The notes under the pieces are model-generated. The model had not been told where the DNA came from, searched no databases, and was given only the letters and a program-made list of their open reading frames with translations. From the NCBI GenBank assembly GCA_003281335.1, contig QCCG01000003.1:82505-146504 (forward strand): a DNA stretch of 64,000 bases. The letters are read 5' to 3'. Of the stretch, positions 63,784 to 64,000 are shown piece by piece. The position numbers and the translations under genes are program-made. This stretch comes from Prochlorococcus sp. AG-347-K19 (GTDB lineage: Bacteria > Cyanobacteriota > Cyanobacteriia > PCC-6307 > Cyanobiaceae). Positions within the stretch are counted from its first letter, which is position 1. Each line of letters opens with the position of its first letter.

Positions 63784-64000
63784 ATGTTTAATCGTAAAAA
63801 TAGAAGTAGAAAAATGAAGAAGATTTTTCAATGGGAAGAATATTTAAATTGGAAAAATATGTCAAACGAACAGAAATTAAATTTCAAGAGGGCGTGCTTA
63901 TTCCCCTTTTTCGTCTATGTGGTTTATGTTTTTCTTAATCAGTACTCCTTGGCAATTCTTTTGCTAATAGGTCTTTATTTTTTAATTAGATTTAAAAATA
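63784..64000 (+). CDS. Hypothetical membrane protein, truncated by window end
   Basis: MFNRKNRSRKMKKIFQWEEYLNWKNMSNEQKLNFKRACLFPFFVYVVYVFLNQYSLAILLLIGLYFLIRFKN... Confidence 0.6.
   Translation, partial: MFNRKNRSRKMKKIFQWEEYLNWKNMSNEQKLNFKRACLFPFFVYVVYVFLNQYSLAILLLIGLYFLIRFKN

Overview
AT-rich, gene-dense window typical of a high-light-type Prochlorococcus chromosome (judged from gene content, gene order and protein sequences; no database search was possible). From about 1 to 44 kb it is mostly core genome: malQ, prs, sasA, tRNA-Glu, petH, zwf-opcA, cobB/cbiA, crtE, folD, leuA, a GH57 protein, lycopene cyclase, gyrA, guaB3, the Yfr1 sRNA, trxA, hisH, rsmD/petG, cytM, chlI, ruvC, sufE, hom, and an ATP-grasp/alpha-E/transglutaminase trio. 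A zinc-acquisition block lies at 45.9-52.1 kb (WD40, COG0523 GTPase, znuA, znuC, zur, znuB). From about 52 to 64 kb is a region of many tiny, mostly lineage-specific ORFs and at least two sRNA genes. Most notable observations: (1) two conserved genes, a 7TM-HD phosphohydrolase and lycopene cyclase, are each split by a frameshift exactly at a poly(A) run, with a possible third case; (2) an unannotated minus-strand transcription unit at 45.24-45.53 kb holds a 10-codon ORF with a strong SD and two in-frame micro-ORFs sharing an FRC motif, followed by a terminator; (3) a 51-aa twin-CX3C mini-protein is encoded next to it; (4) a second Yfr1-like ACTCCTCACAC element sits directly upstream of a Yfr2-like sRNA; (5) zur lies antisense between znuC and znuB, and znuA/znuC share a perfect 8-1-8 palindrome.
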